From contig NC_072460.1 in the NCBI RefSeq assembly GCF_027596085.1, forward strand, positions 7,213,512 through 7,277,511: a DNA stretch of 64,000 nucleotides, given 5' to 3'. The stretch comes from Anoplopoma fimbria. Its lineage: Eukaryota; Chordata; Actinopteri; Perciformes; Anoplopomatidae. How positions within the stretch are numbered: position 1 is the stretch's first letter; each line of letters opens with the position of its first letter. Positions 46,159-60,366 of this stretch are shown in pieces. Position numbers and translations under genes: made by a program. Under the pieces are notes generated by a model, which saw only the letters and a list, made by a program, of their open reading frames with translations, made no database searches and was not told the DNA's origin.

Positions 46159-49100
46159 GTAAGTGTCTCCTTAGTGTCAACGATGAATGAGGAACGTGCA
46201 GGGAATCTGCCCGTAAGTGTGAATGTGTTAAATGTCATGTTGTGGTGAGTCGTCTCTGGTCTGGTCGGCGTATTAGTGCTGTTTATCTTCATGCATGTTG
46301 TTGGTTTGCTGAAAACAAAACTGATTGCAAACTGATTGTGTGTGAGAAATGTGGAGCTGCGTGTAACTGTCAATGTCCCCAGTGGGAATTTAAAGTGGTG
46401 ATCGAAAAGGTTGTGTATAAACCAAGAGGAGGCCCAGATGAGTGTGAAGTTGGTGTGAGGTGTCTTTGATGAAAGATGAGAAAAGCTAGTGACTAAAAGC
46501 AGACCGTGATGGGGCCAGATAGTGTATAAAAATTGCAATCTGACCTAAAGCCATCAGGTTTCTTTCTTCCCATTGTGAAAACAGCTGACTGTGGACTTTG
46601 GTCTGTAAGGAACTGAAGTGTGTCTTCTGCACTTTTCTCTCTCTGTGGTGAAGAAGCTCTCTCTGTTTTTTGGTTTCTCTGGAGCTGAAAAGTCTCATAA
46701 AAGATTCACAGTTGAGTTGAACTGTATTTGAAGCCTTCCAGAAAGAGATTGTGACAGTGTTAGTTTATATGACTGATGTTACATCATGCGCTTTACCGTT
46801 TGTCTTTTAATCACATGCAGTAAACACAACCGCTGTCAGGACATAGGTACACATTATATCATGTATATGTGTTGTAAACATTCTCAGAAAAATGCTCTGT
46901 ATTAGTGTAAGCATCTCCGCCCAACATGTTTTACACTATTTCACTGAAAGAAACACACGACGAAGATTGCTTTTTCAAATTAAATTATTGACAAGTTGTA
47001 AGTGTGAAACCAAGTCAAAACCCCTGAACATGTAGCTTTTCATGTTTCATTTACACGTCTTACGTATTTCTTTGCTGAGTGTTTCTAAGCCTTCAAATAA
47101 AGCATTTGTGTTACAAATTCTAACAGCTGTTAGGAAGACCGTTATCATCTGTTCACACGGTTGATCACCAATACAAATGCAAGCGGCCTCCAGTGGCCTT
47201 TGTAATTATGACGGGATTCATATCAGACATTATAGTGGTAGTGATAATCACTGATAAGGCCCTGTCAATCGGCTGATAACATTCTGAATGGGTGTCCATT
47301 CCCACTGCTTTTCAATCAGATCCTCAAAGCTCCTACATACTAACATAAAGTGTTACTCATTATTTACCTAAAATTACTGTGAGGAACTTTTAACTTCAAT
47401 TTGTCTTTGATCCTAAGATGCATCCCAAGTGAAAGTGGGATACTCTGCACTGATGCAAGGACAGGACATTATCAGGAGCTGTTTTTTATTTCAGCTCAGT
47501 ACGTATCTTTACTGCGTGTTGCTGTCGCGGCAGAGAGACAACCCTCATTAGTCCGCTAGCTTGTTGCTCTAGCTACAAATACTAGCTGCTCTGTTTCAAC
47601 AATGTTGGGCCTAAAAAAGAAAACTGCATGCAGGCTGAAATTCAACTGTGGAGTCGGGAGATGAGATGAGAGATGACGTGACAAAGACCAGAGTAGCGAA
47701 GAAGAGAGCTGCAATGTGAAAAAGGTTTATTCTCTAATGCACTGGAGAGGGATCTATGTGTAGTTTTTGAAGTATTTTTTATCCTGAGGTGGGTCACAGA
47801 CTTGTCAGACCCTGCTGCAGTAAAATGAGAGGTTTTCTCCTCAGAAACACTACCACTTTTGTCCACAGGGACCTCCAAAATCAACACAAAATGAAAGTTG
47901 AGGCTGGGAGTAAAATTAGTCACCAGCAACAGCAGTCGACCAACCAAACCTGTGATTTGTCATTTTTCAAAGATGTGCAGATGGAGCTCACTCTGCCTCT
48001 TTCTTGTGTGACCAGAGTATTAATCCGCACCCTTTAAAGCAGGGACTTGCTTATGTTTACGCATGAGAATCAACTGTGTGCATATTTTGACACTGGTAAC
48101 ATTTATAGCATAAATGCTAACACACGTCTGTATTTATTTTAATTATAGTAGGTAGGAAAAGTTCCCAACCAGATCATTTTCTGTGAATAATATTCTATTA
48201 AGATTCCGCATGGCAGCTTTATCAAGCAAAAGTATGTATTTTCATGCCACAGACTTGAATGCAGCGTAAATAATGAAACAATTGTAAAGGTCAAGCAGCA
48301 GCATCCCTGTTTCTGAATTGGCTGGGTGTCTTATGCTCTGCAGACCCGGAGACAGCTGCTGGAGTGGCTTGGCTTTATTTGTCTGCATTGCTGAAAAGGA
48401 CACACGTGCCATTCATCAGCAGAGTTTGGTGAAAACTTTGTGCTGCATGAGCTCAATGCCTTTTCAAGCCGAACCCTTACAAGTACATCTCTTCTTGTAT
48501 TGTTGGGATGAAGACACACAGGACGGCATCAGTAACATTCAACACATATTCTGATAAAATACAACTTCACTGCGTTAAGATATAAAAAAGTCATATTATG
48601 TTTTCATTATTCCAATTTGTAAATTATTGTTAATCCTAGATTTCAGTACACATGTACAAATGTTAAAGAGTTAATAGCTTATAATAATGAAGGATTAAAA
48701 TAAGGACATTTTATTTTAATTATTTTAATTATTTTGAATTCATTGTTTCAGTAATGTGCTAAACAATAGACAGACCCAAATAAGAAATTAAATCAATATG
48801 TTTTTTTTGTTTTTTTTAATTGGGAGATATTTCACACCAACAGACAATACAATTACACAATATATAAAATAAAACAGAAATAAAGAAAAACTGCAAACCA
48901 TCTTACGATGTGATCAGACCAGCTGCCGGAAAAGTGGCTTACAGGTTTGTGATTCATAGCGTTTAATCCTGATCCATCCTGGCTCCATATTGGGGATCAT
49001 TTCTTATCAATAGTAATCACTGAAGTTAAATGGAGTGTGTAAATGTTCACAGCTCTTGGCTTTGAAGGTGCTCACGGATCATTTAATGAACTCTGAGAAG

Positions 49101-52100
49101 AGACACCAAAAAAACAAACTACACTCCAGCTTCCTGTTAAAGCTTTGCCTAAACCAGATGCAGATGTTATCAATTCATTTCCCATGCATTTATTAATTTG
49201 TGAAAATTCTAAATGTATTTGGCTTTTATTTATTGGCCATGTTACCTTTGGGCTCTCCAACACTTTGGTGTTGTGCGGTGTAATGAGGCTGTGGGTCAAT
49301 AGGAGGGGAAGAGATTTCACTGTCAGTCTCATCTCTAATGGCTCAGGCAGACAGACTAATCACTCATCATCAGCCGGGGGCGAAGATAAGATGAAGATAA
49401 GAGAGAAGATGAGATAAATCTTGAAATTGCTGTGCAGCAGTCACAACACAAAGTGGGCAGAGAGTTAATATAAAAACCAAATCACGTTACATTACGGTAA
49501 AGGCAGATGTAGAGCACACGCTGATGGATGATAGGATCAGTTGATGAGGAGAGATCTCTGTGCCTTGTCAATGATGATACAAAGCTGCACAGATGAGAAT
49601 ATTCTATAGTTATTTTCGAGACATTTAGAGTGCATTGGATGCAGTGTGGTTGCTCAATATTCTTTTTATTTTTCTATCCCATCGACCAGTCATGCGCTCC
49701 TTTGATGGCCGGCTGGAGGAATTCGGTGATTAAACCCAGTGCTGGGAGCACAACGAGGGCCTTTGCTGCAGGGGGATATTTGATTGGCTTAAAATACTTG
49801 CTGCGGTGAGGTTTGCTGTTGTCAGCACTGAGGCTCTGACATGGTGGGTGTGTTTGAGCCTTAATTGTTGTTGACACACATGAATAGGAGAGCACTGGGG
49901 TCAAACTGGGAGGAGAACTTTACGTCGACTGGTCACGTAATTGTTTTCTTGTGTTGTTAAAACGCTATTAGCTCAAATAGGTACTGATATCGACTGATGC
50001 ACACCAGTAAAGCAGAGAGCAATCGAATCCTGAGGGAATCTAGAGGTCTGGTGTTCTGCAACATTCTCTCTCATTTGGATTTAGTAGCTCTTACTTAAGT
50101 CATGTGCTCAAATTAGTAGTTTGTGCTCTCAAATTGAGTTACCTCATTTGTGCACACAAATTAGAGATGTCTGATCTCAAATAAATTCAACGGATGCTCT
50201 TTGCCTTGTGTGTAGAATTATTCAAGGATCATTTATTGTCACTTGGTTGCACCACCAAAGGCAATTGCATCCTCCACAAGAAAACATGACAAAATACAAA
50301 AGAAAAAGTAGTTCATTTATTCAGTGCACTTTTTAAAATTTGCATCAGCAGGAATATAAACAGCGGCAACAAGCAGATAATCTGGCAGACATCTAAACAT
50401 TAAAGCCTTGACATCAGGGAAATAATGTCCATCAGCTCTGACTTTGTTTGAGCACTGAACATCATTGATGTCTATCTCCTATCGTCCCACCTGAGTCCTG
50501 CTCTCAGTCCTTTGGTCCACCCGTCAAGTGCAGCTTGATCTGAGAGGCACCATGGACCCAGATCTCTGTGAAGATGTGAACCTATTCCCCGACCTCCCGT
50601 TGCTGGGTCAGTCTGAATTTTCCTGCGATTGTGTGGTGTAATAGCCTCAGGTCCTTGCTGGGTTAGCTTAGCTCCCATCCTGGCTCTCCTTGCTCTCCTG
50701 CCGGGGAGGTTATCTCCACCTCCGGTGGCGTTTGGTCTGGGTGAGCCTGTGTGTGTGATCGCCTGGAAAAGCCTCTGCACTTTATCCAATCCCCCTTCGC
50801 CAAGGTAGATGAGTGTATCTCTATTACTCACTCCATTAATTAACACAAAAGGACAACAATAACAGAGTCAGAGTTAGCTGCTGTGTGAAGAGGAGCAGCT
50901 CAGCAGAGGCTCTCCTAGGTCATCAGCTCTCAGCTTTTATCATCAAGATGTGCACGTTTTCAGGCCTTTGCATCTCAGACCATAAACCCTTGACACATCG
51001 GGCCCAAATTTGGAATTTAAATGTCGAAATGCGGAATGAATGTGTTCGCATAAACGTTGTCCTCGCCTACCAGCTCATCCTCCTCTTATGTTGAGACGCA
51101 CATAAGCTGGTTGATGAAAATAATTAGTGCGCAGGGTTTAGCTGAAACTGGAAGCATGCAGTTACACCGCGTCTATGTCCGTCTCATGTGCGTCTAACGC
51201 AACAGATGGAATTATTATTATTGCTATTATCACAAATATTTAAGTTACAATGACCCTTAAAGGATTGACAGATTTTAGCAGGACCATAGCATGTTAAATT
51301 AACAACTAAATTAAAAATAAACCATCAGCTGTGAGCTTTGGAAATAATGTCCTATGATACTTGTAGGAGGCAGACTGCTCCTGTCGGTACCTTTAAGTAC
51401 CTTTCAATACCACAGATAAACAAATGCACACGGCATGATAACCGTCAGTTTTAATACTTTGGTATACCGTGATACGGTAACCTTTAAGTCTATTTACTTC
51501 TGTTTTTACATGCGTAACTAGAGTGTATAGTACTGTAAGTACACATATTGGATGGAATTTCACAATTCAGACTCAACCTTGTGTACAAGGGGGGTGCAGC
51601 TTAGTGAAACAGTGACTAACAATGAAAAATAACTATAACTCAAGCAGCTTGTAGCCTTTAACAGTTCTGATCATAAAATGATGACTAGTGGTTATTTTAT
51701 TATTATTATTTATTGTCTGTTGAAGTCAAAGGTTCATATTCTAGGTATTCAGGGAGTAAAGCTGATCTCCTTCCCACAGACATAAATACTTTGTATTTCT
51801 TTTTGTATAGTTTGCTACAGACAGCCTCGAGGCACTGTCAAACTCATGCTGTCAACCCTCCAGTAGCTGATACTATACTGTGCTGTGAGTTCCTCACACG
51901 GAAATCCTAAACCGGAGAAAATCCGGCACAGTAACATGTAACAACCAGCAAGCACTTCCAGGCAGACGGAGGGAAAGCATGTGTGTGTGAATAAATGTGT
52001 GAATGACGGATGGAAGGGAGGCCGCAGGTGTTTGAAATGGGCTGGAAAGCAGCTGCTGTGTTTACCTAAAGCCCAAATCCTCCAATTTAGTCTCAGCGTC

Positions 52101-55100
52101 ACACCGATGCTCCTTCAGAGACAGTTAGAAACCATCTGCTGAGTCCCAGGGTGGATGGAGGGCTGTCAGTCAGAGTGCTGTTTGTGACTGTGTGTTTGTA
52201 CTGAGACAGTTAAATAGTATTGCAGTAAGTAAATATGAGTAATTATTATAATGATGATGCTGTATATTTTCATATAGGCAGGGATGCAACTGGAGCTTGT
52301 TGCATTATCTATCAAACGTATGCACAAACAGGGACTGGGTTTATATTGGTGGTCTTATGATGATCATAAACTGGAGCTGAGAACACACCATGTGTTCTAT
52401 TTCTAATCACATTACTAGATGTAGAGCATGAAAGCTTAATTTGCGTAGTTGTCACGTTTCATGTTTATTGCACTTCTCATTAGCATAGTAAACAAGATTT
52501 AATCTTGAGGAGCTGGGATTCTTATCATGCTCTGCGTTTTTACAGATGTCACAGCCAAATAAAATAAAGATGATACATAATTTCTCCCTGTTAAAGGTTT
52601 TTAAAAAAAAATGTATTTATGGTGCTGTTAGATGTCTGTCAGACTGCTACATTAATACGGGTGCGTGCCAGGGGTGAGCAAAACAGTTTTTTGACTGTTT
52701 CACGGTTAAAATGTAATCTTTGGAAGGCTTAACGTCAATAAAAATGGATTGAAGCATTATATTTCGTAAAAAAAGAAAAAAAGAAAAGGTGAATTTTGGA
52801 GAGGTTTACATCTTTTTCTCTCTTTTTCAAATAAGATCAACTGGGTTCATGAAAATAGAAAGAATCGCCCAACCCTAATCCTGTCGCTGCCTAAAATAGT
52901 TCCCAGCAAATGCACTACTTTTACTACTAAATTATTGAGTCTTTTTTCAAAAGCTTGGAGCTGAGATCCACAGACCCGAAGTCAGAAAGTATTGAGATGG
53001 AGTAACACTTTGTTGGTTTGGGACATTTGATGCAATTTGCAGATAATAAGAAAAATATGGAACAAAGCGAATCTTACACTTCAATGACGGAGACATGATA
53101 AGAAGTTCACCGGCGTGAAAACTCAACCTGCTGCTGCTCAAGTCATCAGTGGGAGGACTCTGGTTCTAGTTCCAGTCTGGATTTATCAACCCCAAAAAAT
53201 CTCCTGCAGACTGCAAAGCTAACAAGTGGAGAGAAAGTTCATGTACTGAACATGAAAAGCCCACTCTGAAGTTGTGGTGCTTGCTGGGTCACATCAGACC
53301 TCCAGAGGAGACTTTTGAGAAGATTTTTCGGGGCAGCAGCGTCTTGTCCTTGAGTTGTTTTGGGAAAAGTTCAGGGTATACTTTCTCTCAGATCAGAAGC
53401 TGTGTCACCTACTAGACTATATTGCAGAGGACTGGTCCTAGAAGATCAGTGCTTTCATTTATGTTGGAATGTTGTAACACCAGCAGTGGGCAGTGAGGTC
53501 ATTTATTCATTTTGAATCAGTCCTAGATCGGTGTTTTTTACATACCTTTACAGTGGTCTGGCTGAATTCTTTGTCCTGATTGGCTGGGGTCGTACTAAGT
53601 ATTTCTTAAGACCTGGCAGCTCTGATCCAGCAGCCTCATTAAAGTGCGCGAAATCTTCCAACACAGTTGGAACAATGTTATAAAATAACTACTTACATGG
53701 TCAGTTCACAGCAACACAGTTCAGTGACAAATTACATACAGACCCCATGTTTAAAGAAGTGAAACAGCCTGTTAAAGCACGAGTCCAGATGTATTAAAAA
53801 CAGCTTTAGTTACAGACCGGTTAAAAGGAAATTCGTGTATCAGTGAAGCTGTGTGTAGTAGACCTGTCAGGATACAGAACGGCTGTTCTCTGTATCTGGT
53901 TGACGTGTAAACTAATCTGACGCAGGAGGAGTTCAACGTGGGTGAAGTTGCTCTCAGGGCTTTCTGCTAGAAGTCTCTTAGGTTTAGGGAACAAGCCTTC
54001 CCACTAGGTTTAGGGAAATATCATAAACCCTCTCTGCCAAAGAGCCCTGGAGGCAAACTTCTCCCATGTGCTTTTGGAGTCAGTTCAACACTCGAGGATA
54101 GTTAGAAGGAAAGGGAGGGTCTCTAATAACTGCAGGTTTTACGCCTTCCTCTTGTTGTATTTTTTGTGAATAGCTTTGAAAATTAATTGCTTGTTTTTTT
54201 AGGTTTTTTTAATTTTTTATTTTTTATCTCAGGCTAATTTTTGCATGTGTTTTGTACTTACGTTTAAGGTGTAATTTATCTGGGGATGGCTTTTATTATC
54301 AACTTTGATTAACTCGGTGTTACTTCCCAGTAGCCAAATAAAAAAAAAGATCTGAGTTGATATAAATGTTGATATGATCATCACCATCAGTTATCACAGA
54401 ACCCTAATAACTATTAAGCTATACAAACAGCAGTGAGTCTCTGGTGGCTTTTAAACCCCGGCCTAAAAGCCACCAAACAAAAACATATCCAAATAGCATA
54501 TTTTTACTTTTAGTACGTACTCTCGTTCTCTACCCTCTTGCTCATAGATTCGCTGCACAGAGGATTGTGCGTCAGAATTTATAGTTTACATGTGACATCA
54601 CGTCCTAAAGGGAACGCCCCCTCGGAGGGCAAAACGATGCTGTCCTATGCTCCCTGCCTGCTTATGAAGTAAGTGATTTAGGACATCCTGGTACTTTTGG
54701 CATACTGCATTGGACATGTGGGGCCATAAGCAGCTACTAGTCCCAACTGCACATTTAGGGGTGAACAAATCATTTAATTTTTATGTTTAGTCAGCGTTAA
54801 TTTACTCCTGGACAGTCGCTAGAATTGACCACAATCAAATATGAGGCAGTATAAAGCACAATGCTCTTTGTAGTTAAGAAGGAAACATATAATTGTTAAG
54901 TATCAACTCTGTGATTGGTTCACGCAGTATTAGATTGTATCTGCAGGGGTGGTTTAGTGATCGCACACATGCCAACTGTCTGTCTGTAATGATACAATGC
55001 TGACCCAGGGCTATGAGTCTGTATGGGTGAATAACCTACTGGTCTGAGGTCACAAAGTCGTTTCTTTGCACACACTTTAGACACAACCAAAGGGGGCAGT

Positions 55101-56445
55101 GCAGCACCCTTCTTTTTATGCCACCCAGTTCAATCAGTTTTTCTGCTTCATTCAGAACCACACAACATGATTTTCTGCAAAAGACAGACAGAGCCTTAAT
55201 TAACTCAATGTCTCGGCATCAGACTCCTGGTAATCGAAAGCTGATTTCTTGAGGGTTGCCTTTCATTCTCTGTCTGTGTTTCCTCTGTTTAATGTAAAGT
55301 GAAGAGGTCTAGGGTTAATGGGCCCGTTTCCTCACCGCTTGACCTCGGCTGTGAGAGGAAAAGGGTTCCACTCCTAGTAATGGTCGATCTGGTGATACTG
55401 GAATATGGATTTGTGTTAAAATGCAGATATGGATTTATAATGACGGAGAGCAGAGGACAAAGGACAGTGGTTTGGTGTATGCCAGGCTTTCTCTTCCCAA
55501 ATTTACTTTTCTTTAACCGGACAATAACTTTTAATAGTGCACCGAAATACTTAGGTGAACTACAAACTAACTAACCTGTAGGTGCTATTAAAAGTCTGAA
55601 TTTGTTTGTGCATTATGGGTAAAACAGTCCCAGCAAGAGATAACTGATTTAGAGTGCTTAACAACCTCGGGATCAAGAGTCCCAGGATGAGGGGTCACAA
55701 GATGATTAACCCTCTGAACCCCAAACCCGCCAGCGGCATGGAAAAGCACATCTTCTTTAAACAATCAGAAATACTACACTGTTTATCCCAGAGTTTCATC
55801 TTTCCAACAGTCCTTGAACACATCATGTGTGACGAACTCAACCAAAACTAAGCTTAGATTGTGATATTTCATCAAAACCATTTTATTCTACACTTCTAAT
55901 TTAAAATCTTGCCACACATAAACCGTTAACTCTAAACAGATTCTGTAAATAACATTAAAATTCTGAGCTCCTCAGCAAAACTAGGCAGCCATGATTGGCT
56001 CGCCTGAGACCAACAGTTACGTGATAAAATTCTGTGAAACTTCGACTGAACTTCCTGCTGCTGAACACAGAGCAGAGAGGAGAGGAGAGGCTGTAAGTAG
56101 AGGTTGTAAAAATGTCAATAGTTCAATATTTGTAACACGTAGATCCTCAACATTGGTAAAACTTGTGGCAACATGGAAACAAGTTGTATAATTAGATTCC
56201 ATTGTTTGCCAATTTTTGTAAAATAAATTATCATAGAAATTCAACTCACGTTTTCTTTTCTTATCTCTACTTCTAGCGAGGATTATGATGTTTCCATATA
56301 GGAGCAGGACTTTGATATTACAGTGAAAAGCAAGGCCACAGAGAGAAAAATGTGACAGAATGCCCTTTCACAGTGGAGATGTTTGTGTTAATGTCAGTTC
56401 TGCCGCATATTTGAAACAGTGCCAGTCAGCTCGCCGACAACAAAC
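46159..56445. other. Presumed first intron of the plus-strand gene, part 1
   Basis: No coding exon was recognised. A retroelement 3' end reversed at about 50216-50240 (AATAAATGATCCTTGAAT on the minus strand) may belong with an unrecognised GC-richer 124-codon minus frame at 50472-50846. Otherwise I see nothing I can support. Confidence 0.4.
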
Positions 56446-56447
56446 CT

Positions 56448-56457
56448 TGTGTGTGTG

Positions 56458-56542
<85 letters not shown>
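56448..56542. repeat. (TG)n microsatellite
   Basis: About 95 bp of TG repeat with one TTG interruption at about 56459. Confidence 0.98.
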
Positions 56543-56544
<2 letters not shown>

Positions 56545-59500
56545 AGTGCTTACATATACCCCCAGCCACAAAGGACGGCTCTCTTTACATTAACTCTCAT
56601 TGTCTATCCAAGGCAATTAGCACCAATATCACCTTTTGGCTTGCTCGTTGCCATTTACCAACTGCCACACACTAGGCTAATGAATTATATAACACGCTGT
56701 AATGACAAAAAAACACCCTTATGTGCATATAATAGAGCGGGAGGTGGTGAGGAGTGAGCGGCTGCTGGGGCGATGGGGAGGGATAATGAAGATGATATCA
56801 TGCAATATTAAAGAGCATGTCTAATGAGGCAGAGGGTGATGGTGATCGAACCTCCATGTAACATCAAAGGCTCCAGGGAAATTCTACCAAAGGAGAATGT
56901 CACTGTGTGTTTTCTGGGTATTATGTGGGAATGTGAGTTTTACATGCTGTAATGTGTAGAGCATTAATTACAAGATGTGAGTGGGATTAAACCGGAGACT
57001 TTAACTAATTACATTTAATGGGAAGCTCCACTGATCGTCATTGGCAGCTTTGTGTCCGACAATACTGGACATGATAGTGGTCCTATCGTGTCCGCGATAT
57101 TCAATTATGCAACGCCTGTTTTGAATTTAACTCTTTATTCAGGCTCTCTCTTTCTCTTTCTCTCATTGTTGTGGTGTATCAAAAAGTCGCATACGTCAGA
57201 TTTTGTGCTATTGTGGTTGTATAAATGTAATTCATGGTGCTGATAGATTGTTACCTTGTGCTACCAGGTGATTGATCTGATTCATTGATCTCAGTATGAC
57301 CTTGTATAGAGTAGCGCTTACCTATATGGACACGGCCCAGGTGTCAGTTCACCCCTCTACACTCTCTTCATTGGTATTCCCACCATTCCAGACCACCAGG
57401 GCCCTGATTGTCATGTTATTAAAAATCTGAGAACATTTTCATGCAAACACCTTGACAAGCTCATAAAACTCATAACATCTTTACTTAAGGAGGACACCGT
57501 GGTGAGAAGGGTAACATTTTAACTAAAACATGTCAACATGAAAGTTCTACAGTTGATTTCTTTAATGAAAACAATTATTTTTTGTATTAAAAACTTTCAC
57601 AATGTTTGGTATAAATATGCAAAAGAGACATTGTCTTTTTTTTCTATTTATTAAATACGAGCTTATTTGCATGTATTTCAACAGAATACTGAACACTGGA
57701 TAAAGCTATTAGGGTATATTTTAGGGTCAAAGGGAATTTTAGATATCTCATTTCATCACTCCTTAAAACAGAAAATACTGTCAATAGCCATTAAAAAAGG
57801 CTATAAATAATATATGAACAAAAAAATCTGTAAAAACCTTCAGAATATAAATAGGAACAAAACTGGACAGTGTGGGTGTATGTAAGTGATTCTAAAGTGG
57901 AGTTTAGGTAAGAAAGTAATTTAGAGAAAACGGCCTTTGAAGATATGTTTTGTAAAATGACATACATTTTGAATACACTGCAGGTGATTTGGGTTAAAAA
58001 TGCACTAATAGATATCACCATTAAACTTTGGTAATTGATTACTTACATTAAGACAATTAATTTTTAAGGTTTTTATATTCAAATATGTAAACAAGGCATT
58101 ATCTAATGGTAACTTTTGGTGAATTTAGGAGACATTTACAGATGGAAAAAAGTAAAATAAACACCTAAATGTGTATTTTTGAAGTTTTTTGTCCACTATT
58201 TTGGAAGACGACATGTCTGTTTTTGCCTGGGGTAAAGCCTTGAGTGATGCGTAGAAAACAATAGCATTAATGTTACCGGTATTGACAAATGGAAAAGGGA
58301 AGTCAAGTGGATTGCCTGAACACACACACACACACACACTCACAAAGCGCAGCCTCATTGCAAAATGCCAAAGACATAAATCCTATGAAAGAAGGTTTTG
58401 TGTGTGCGTCACTTGTCCCCTAGCAACCTGCAGCCTGCCCTACATCAAAACATGAATCAGGCCGACATACATTTTAATGACAGAGCAATCAATGTGGGCA
58501 GCTTACGCTTTGTCAGACAGCCTCGGTGGTGATGGAGGGCCAAACTGAACGGAGCATCAAGAGCTCAGCCTGATTTTACCACACTGACGCAATTGTTCAG
58601 TCCTTAACTTCAATGTAAACCCATACACGTCATCGTTAGAGGGTCTTAAAGAGAAAAAGTCCATTCAGGGAATTACTTTTCTTTCAGTACATTCTGTACT
58701 TATTACCGCCATTTAATATAACAAATGTAGTTATTTTATGTACCCAACGTATAACCCAAGCCTAGATCGTTTCCTAAACTTGACCAAGTATTTTTGTTAC
58801 GTTAGTAAACCTAAAAACTTAGTAAACCTGGTTTGGAAGTTAATTTTGAAAAGACACTATGCGATGCAACTAGCGGAAAGTGACAAGCCGTCCACGACAA
58901 GTCCAAAACTGACACTAGAGGGGTACGTAGAGCGTCATAGTTTGAAGCCTAGGGCCACTGACCAAGTATTTGACAGGTTGGGGTTGACGAATCTTGTTGG
59001 TCTACCGCGTGTTTTTTATGCTACTTGTTTTGTTTGCCTGATTCCTTTCCAGCAACCGGCCTCCAAACATTAGCACAGGCTAACTTTTGCAGCTGGAGCT
59101 TCTTCCCTCGCAAATGATCTTTAACGAGTAGAGACACACATCTGTTCCAGCTTGATGCCATAACACAGAGAAACTCTCTTTAAAGCTCCAAATAAATGGG
59201 CACAATCACAAACACTAATTTTCCTCCGCAATGGCCGTTTCCATAAGTGAGAAACAAGTGCGTATCCACCCTTTTGTTCGCATCTGCTCATAGATTTATT
59301 GGGCTGTTCCTTGGCCCATGTTTCAGCTTTCCACCAAGTATCATTCCAATCGAGTCGGTAGGTTTTCCGTAATCCTGCTGACAAACCGACCCAAAAAACG
59401 TAACCTCCTTGACGGAGGTAATGACATCCCCAAAAGAAAGAAAGAGGACACAACACCACAAGAGACAGATGGGAGAGGGAGGAAAGCCGGGTCAGACATG

Positions 59501-60290
59501 AAATATAAAAAAGGAACAAGAGAATAACAGATGTAAGACAGCCAGAGAGAGGTGGGGAGTTAGGGGAATACGTCTGCAGTGTTCTCTGTAGGGCTGCAGG
59601 GAATGTGCAGCATCTATAACTGGAGCAGAGAAAAGAGACTTGTCCTCAACTGCACCATCGCCTTTATGAGCACACAGTTACTGAATGGGACTGCAAGCCT
59701 TGGAAAGCTTCCTAACCCTCTCAGTGTGTGTTTGAATATGTACACTCTATGCACAAGGCATTAGAGTACATTACATTTGCTTGCAGCGTGATATTATTTG
59801 GAAGCATGTGTGCATGTGTGGACAAGTGAGAGTAGAACAGGAGAGAGTCTCACCGAACTACAGCTCACATTACATCCTATTCATTTTGAGATTTCAACAT
59901 ATTACACATGAACAGACTAGGCAGCTGCTGAGAGGAGTTGCAGCCTCCTCCGGCTTTTATTTTTTTTAATTATGTACCCTCCGGGAATTTGTCAGGAAAG
60001 CTAAGTTCTTACAGTGCAGTTCAGAGTGTGGAAAAACCTCACCACTTATTATCATGATCTGATGTTGCAAAATACAGTTGCTAAGCAGGAGGAGCAACTG
60101 TGAATTCCCATTGTTTACACATAGTGTTCAAAATCGCCTGCTAATGTACTGCATACTACATACTATGGGACTACATAGTAAGTATGAACTGCATACTGCT
60201 GACATAAAAATGACCACTTAAGTATGCCGTTACCAGCAGACTGTTCACAATGAAGTACACTCAATCAATACGTCTTCTCTGCATTGCAAC
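56545..60290. other. Presumed first intron of the plus-strand gene, part 2
   Basis: A short CA tract is at about 58319-58340. No exon or named repeat was recognised. Confidence 0.4.
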
Positions 60291-60292
60291 AG

Positions 60293-60366
60293 TATCAATC
60301 GCATGACTGTTTTGATCACATGACTGTATCAATCGCATGACTGTTTTGATCACATGACTGTATCAA
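60293..60366 (+). repeat. 34-bp minisatellite, 2.2 units
   Basis: The unit at 60293-60326 (TATCAATCGCATGACTG plus TTTTGATCACATGACTG) repeats exactly at 60327-60360, and the first six bases of a third follow. Each unit is itself two related 17-bp halves sharing CATGACTG. Confidence 0.97.

Noticed and set aside
45996..46538. 180-codon minus frame opposite the 46-kb exon
   Set aside because: A shadow of the plus-strand exon with its Kozak start and consensus donor; the minus frame has no such signals.
56360..56757. Open frames of 61-112 codons rich in CV or TH
   Set aside because: TG microsatellite read through; no domain outside the repeat.
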